Shown here: positions 12,001 through 13,077 of the stretch, piece after piece
How the letters are laid out: every line of letters starts with the position of its first letter
Numbering within the stretch: the stretch's first letter is position 1
Source of the DNA: an uncultured Lachnospiraceae bacterium
GTDB taxonomy: Bacteria; Bacillota; Clostridia; Lachnospirales; Lachnospiraceae
Reading direction: 5' to 3'
NCBI GenBank assembly: GCA_946406305.1
Contig: CAMJKC010000032.1
Location: forward strand, 1-13,077
DNA: 13,077 bases
Program-made: the position numbers and the translations under genes
Notes under the pieces: generated by a model
Told to the model about the DNA's origin: nothing
Seen by the model: only the letters and a program-made list of their open reading frames with translations
The model's database searches: none

Positions 12001-13077
12001 TTTCTCCTCATAGTGTTATTAACAATATTCACTGTTGAACCTTTATGTGTCTCAAACTTACCATAATAACCATATATTAAGCAGGATGGTTGTGATGCTA
12101 TTTCATTATTTCGTATATTTAAAGATGCACCTTTCCCTATCTCACCTTTACAATATAATAAGTAGTCTCTTACATGCATTTTGTTATTTTCTATATTTAA
12201 AGATGAGTTTTCTTTTATATTTATTGATCCCTCTGTTAAAATTATAGCTGTAGGTTCACCTACTCCCATGACGCGGTTATCTTTTATATTATTATCTCCA
12301 ATGAAATTAATTACACTGTTTTGATTGTTGTTGTTAACTATGTCATTTAAATACATATTATTACATATATTTACATTATTTACTTCTGTCAATCCTTTAG
12401 TGTTTTCATCTCTTTTAATAATAGTTCCAATAAAAGTGCTTCTTGATATTTCAACATTTTCTAATTTTATATCAGAAGATACCCCCTGTGTGTCATTTTT
12501 TGCAGTAAACAAACCTATGCTTGCTTCAGTTGGACAATTTAATTTCATTTTTGTGTTATACATATAAGTTAAATTTGCAGAAGAATATCCTCTTTTTTCA
12601 AGTTCTATATCTATACCATGAGGTCCACCATATGTATAGTTTGTTACATTGCTAAATAAAAACCTTTTATCTCCAGCCGCTTGCTCTCCATCTCCACAAT
12701 ACAACTTGCCTCTTTTTTCAACACAGTTAGTTATATATATTCCTGCATTATTACTATTTGTAAACGCATTTTTCGTTACTGTTAACTGATGCCCATGTAA
12801 ACATATATATAACATTCCTTTAACCTCAAGGCTTTCTAAAACAATATCCTCATAAAGCACATTGAAACTCACATTGTCTGTATATCCTGTATTCTGAATA
12901 TCATTTGTCTCTATCACTATTTTCCAAGTCTCATTCAAATCACTATGGCTCTCACCGCTATGTGAACACTCCACCCCATTTGGTGTCCCACATATTTTAT
13001 GTGATAAATGCACCACCGTCCTTTTTAAGACTATATTATTATTTATTTTTTGTATTTTGATATATGGATTATTACCT
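1..13077 (-). CDS. Giant repetitive beta-helix/InlB-repeat surface protein, internal fragment (partial at both ends)
   Basis: The minus strand is open through the whole window in one frame (complete codons 3-13076, 4,358 residues). I read it throughout and met no stop, and the frame agrees at both edges and at several internal checks. The protein is Asn-, Ile-, Thr- and Ser-rich with few Trp and Pro. It holds eight long units, each with a His/Cys motif, a CLNG turn, an Asn-rich right-handed beta-helix-like body with recurrent xNN turns, and an end module. Two blocks of InlB/Listeria-Bacteroides (Flg_new) type repeats interrupt or follow the units. From family knowledge such proteins are secreted or cell-wall-attached in Gram-positive bacteria and often act as adhesins; here that is inference, since signal peptide and anchor would lie outside the window. 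No catalytic site was recognised. Start, stop, ribosome site and operon context cannot be seen. I am confident of the coding call and domain type, and unsure of the biological role. Confidence 0.95.
3..515 (-). repeat. Second InlB B-repeat / Flg_new-like block, cut by the window edge
   Basis: Residues 4188-4358. The first repeat (about 255-515) is a good match to the family pattern: YYVRYNPG strand, YFYFDGW centre, TYSEAQ, then LYPIW. A second repeat begins at about 255 (REYDLIYESG), and its centre GYHIKNYKF resembles GFxxxxW without the Trp; it continues past the left edge. This is the C-terminal end of what can be seen. A cell-wall anchor, more units or more spacer repeats could follow outside the window. 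Confidence 0.75.
246..257. repeat. (CT)6 dinucleotide tract inside the coding frame
   Basis: Six CT units on the plus strand (GA on the coding strand), followed by one further C, encode the W-R-E-R-E-Y junction between two InlB-like repeats. Gain or loss of one unit would shift the reading frame near the visible C-terminal end. The tract is short, and chance occurrence is quite possible. Confidence 0.7.
516..1973 (-). repeat. Unit 8: His/Cys motif plus beta-helix bead (486 residues)
   Basis: Residues 3702-4187. The His/Cys motif is at 1908-1973 (HTHKECG, six residues, C-D-H, five residues, H). The strand GYYYLKNDLSL leads to VYLCLNGRTL (Cys codon 1755-1757), with YITNC 23 residues later. The body repeats short hydrophobic/Asn coils. 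The end module is at about 650-800 (HVFQLLS, GLFRQIPGTRF, GMLYDNY). Like unit 6, and unlike the others, it is followed by InlB-like repeats rather than by another His/Cys motif, through a linker rich in hydrophobic and acidic residues (around 516-560). Confidence 0.82.
1974..3356 (-). repeat. Unit 7: His/Cys motif plus beta-helix bead (461 residues)
   Basis: Residues 3241-3701. The His/Cys motif is at 3288-3356 (HRHYACG, six residues, C-S-H, six residues, H) with an additional His inside its second half. The strand GYYLTANMTN leads to LYICLNGFSL (Cys codon 3168-3170), and FITTC follows 25 residues later. The body has Asn-rich turns and many charged residues. The end module is the best consensus example: HIYQILS near 2230, GFIDQISGTKF, VAFS and GIIYENWT near 2100. 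It then continues through IVLKMDGNNVVTSAP into motif 8. G+C around the motif is well above the window average. Confidence 0.83.
3357..4490 (-). repeat. Block of four InlB B-repeat / Listeria-Bacteroides (Flg_new) like repeats
   Basis: Residues 2863-3240. Three clear repeats and one weaker repeat share the family pattern: a YTxxF/Y-type strand, a central GFxxxGW or FKxW, and a terminal LYxxW/YAIW. Repeat 1 is about 4205-4490 (VHYNSG, FTMIGW, LYGVW). Repeat 2 is about 3915-4205 (YTIRF, MRFKSW) and lacks a clear final Trp. Repeat 3 is about 3635-3915 (YTVSYY, FMFKGW, LYAIW). Repeat 4 is about 3357-3635 (YTIKF, FTRW, FTAIW). Such repeats are known as beta-grasp-like spacers in Gram-positive surface proteins. 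The block sits between the unit 6 end strand and motif 7, with only three residues (SND) between its final Trp and the first His, as if a cassette had been placed exactly at the joint. Confidence 0.8.
4491..6128 (-). repeat. Unit 6: His/Cys motif plus enlarged beta-helix bead (546 residues)
   Basis: Residues 2317-2862. The His/Cys motif is at 6066-6128 and is the shortest copy (HLHKVCG, six residues, C-K-H, four residues, H). The strand GYYLLDDIDL leads to FYLCLNGYNV (Cys codon 5889-5891), with GITNC 31 residues later. The body is longer than in its neighbours, with an extra region around 5400-5750 holding long hydrophobic/Asn strands. The end module is well kept: VYQVYS near 4740, RGTKF, then GTIYKQWT near 4605. 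Its last strand (VLLVDSDVRIASV) leads not to a His/Cys motif but to the InlB-like block, which therefore occupies the usual joint. Confidence 0.83.
6129..7412 (-). repeat. Unit 5: His/Cys motif plus beta-helix bead (428 residues)
   Basis: Residues 1889-2316. The His/Cys motif is at 7344-7412 (HTHTLCG, six residues, C-I-H, six residues, H). The strand NFYLGSDIGN leads to LYLCLNGYSI (Cys codon 7188-7190), and YVTNC follows 30 residues later, a longer gap than in units 3, 4 and 8. The body has Asn turns such as VTNNK and VINNN. The end module starts PNQYMYQLL near 6375-6395 and keeps VAFAV and GTIYKNFT. The DNA around PNQYMY nearly repeats that in unit 3, pointing to a recent shared origin or gene conversion. 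Confidence 0.83.
6375..6395 (-). repeat. 21-nt near-identical copy of 8961-8981 (PNQYMY segment, unit 5)
   Basis: Aligned by eye with 8961-8981 in unit 3, 20 of 21 bases match. Both encode the PNQYMY start of the end module. Conservation at DNA level is notable because most of the two units differ. Confidence 0.75.
7413..8702 (-). repeat. Unit 4: His/Cys motif plus beta-helix bead (430 residues)
   Basis: Residues 1459-1888. The His/Cys motif is at 8637-8702 (H-GT-H-KVCG-C-x5-C-E-H-x4-H) and carries an extra Cys directly after CG. The strand NYYLMSNITI leads to LNICLNGKTL (Cys codon 8475-8477). The partner motif is INICNC, with two Cys two residues apart instead of one, the last 22 residues after the CLNG Cys. 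The beta-helix-like body is followed by a typical end module: NYMYQILF near 7670, then ETKF, VVAF and GILYKGFT, ending near 7520. A strand VVLDGNDVVIGG joins it to motif 5. Confidence 0.83.
8703..10100 (-). repeat. Unit 3: His/Cys motif plus beta-helix bead (466 residues)
   Basis: Residues 993-1458. The His/Cys motif is at 10029-10100 and is atypical: it opens with three consecutive His (HHHKICG), has only four residues rather than six between CG and the second Cys, and has a longer gap of nine residues to the last His. LFLCLNGHSI follows (Cys codon 9861-9863), with YITNC 23 residues later. The body is very AT-rich (9200-9900). The end module starts PNQYMYSIL at about 8960-8985 and keeps EGTRL and GVIYENF. 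The stretch just before it (GAVLL, then IINN, then PNQYMY) is closely similar to the matching part of unit 5, at DNA level too. Confidence 0.82.
8961..8981 (-). repeat. 21-nt near-identical copy of 6375-6395 (PNQYMY segment, unit 3)
   Basis: This is the partner of the unit 5 copy, with one mismatch in 21 bases. It lies at the same place in the unit, about 2.6 kb away, which is two unit lengths. Confidence 0.75.
10101..11504 (-). repeat. Unit 2: His/Cys motif plus beta-helix bead (468 residues)
   Basis: Residues 525-992. The His/Cys motif is at 11439-11504 (HAHKVCG, six residues, C-N-H, five residues, H). The strand IYLEEDVTAL leads to LHICLNGHKL (Cys codon 11295-11297), and YITTC follows with its Cys 26 residues on (11217-11219). 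The body has Asn-rich turns, among them IENNE and IKNNT. The end module is the most diverged of the eight: the segment IYEIYS...GGF is present near 10320, but the GTxF and NWT landmarks are lost. That could mean drift or a changed function in this bead. It runs straight into motif 3 through a Val/Ile-rich strand ending VVIEV. Confidence 0.8.
11505..13010 (-). repeat. Unit 1: His/Cys motif plus beta-helix bead (502 residues)
   Basis: Residues 23-524 of the fragment, the longest of the regular units. The His/Cys motif is at 12945-13010 (H-LS-H-KI-CG-x6-C-S-H-x4-H). The CLNG turn is altered to CLHGH (Cys codon 12801-12803), and the ITNC Cys follows 26 residues later (12723-12725). The body has clear beta-helix-like turns such as LNIENN, LNIRNN, VNIVNN and LNITDN, the spacing expected for stacked coils with an Asn ladder. 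An Arg/Lys-rich turn (MRRKRGD) near 12000 is unusual. The end module begins with DYMYQ near 11770 and ends in FRNWT near 11630, but its middle GTxF is degenerate. Base composition is AT-rich in much of the unit. The fold is inferred from turn periodicity, not from a profile search. Confidence 0.8.
13011..13076 (-). repeat. C-terminal tail of a preceding unit (unit 0, partial)
   Basis: The first 22 residues of the fragment (including YIKIQKINNNIVLKRTVV) match the short strand that precedes the His/Cys motif in other units, such as IVLKMDGNNVVTSAP before motif 8 and VVLDGNDVVIGG before motif 5. The pattern is hydrophobic strand, Asn turn, then a Val/Ile-rich strand running directly into H-x(1-2)-H. 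This suggests that at least one more unit lies beyond the right edge, so the array continues towards the N terminus. The stretch is short, so the match rests on pattern and position only. Confidence 0.6.

Noticed and set aside
1908..13010. His/Cys motifs as DNA-binding zinc fingers of a regulator
   Set aside because: They are small elements 430-900 residues apart in a beta-helix protein with no helix-rich finger or basic recognition segment; a structural joint fits better.
1..13077. Possible recoded genome (TGA as Trp), suggested by the low G+C
   Set aside because: Trp is encoded by TGG throughout and no in-frame TGA was met while reading the frame, so the standard code suffices.
1..13077. 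CRISPR array or DNA tandem repeat as the source of the repetition
   Set aside because: The repetition is at protein level with a period of 1.3-1.6 kb and strong divergence at DNA level. There are no short identical repeats with regular spacers.

Overview
The window lies inside one very long gene read on the minus strand. That frame is open from edge to edge: 4,358 consecutive codons (codon triplets begin at plus-strand positions divisible by 3), with no in-frame stop and neither the start nor the stop of the gene inside the window. No second gene, RNA gene, intergenic gap, promoter, terminator, mobile element or CRISPR array is visible. Trp is always TGG and no TGA occurs in frame, so the standard bacterial code (table 11) fits. 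Low but uneven G+C, heavy use of ATA, AGA and AAT, and the domain mix (right-handed beta-helix plus Listeria-Bacteroides/InlB-type repeats) suggest a low-GC Firmicute, most likely a host-associated or gut Clostridia member. That assignment is inference.

The product is a fragment of at least 4,358 residues (roughly 480 kDa) of a giant, probably secreted surface protein. Reading N to C (right to left), it holds the tail of an earlier unit (13011-13076), then six consecutive units of about 430-550 residues (units 1-6, 4491-13010), a block of four InlB/Flg_new-like repeats (3357-4490), two more units (7 and 8, 516-3356), and a second block of InlB/Flg_new-like repeats that runs off the left edge (3-515).

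Each unit has the same order of parts. First comes a His/Cys motif of the form H-x(1-2)-H-x2-C-G-x(4-6)-C-x-H-x(4-9)-H. Next is a short YxLxxDI-type strand leading into a nearly invariant CLNG turn, then a (T/V)NC or TTC motif about one beta-helix coil later. An Asn-rich beta-helix of 200-300 residues with many xNN turns follows, and last comes an end module of about 100 residues (aromatic-Y-Q, then GTxF, then GxIYxNWT) leading straight into the next His/Cys motif. The protein therefore looks like a string of beta-helix beads joined by small, possibly metal-binding knuckles, with InlB-like blocks spliced in at the same joint twice. An adhesin, stalk or surface-layer role is plausible but not shown by the sequence. 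No signal peptide, sortase motif, S-layer domain or catalytic motif is visible, because both ends of the protein lie outside the window.
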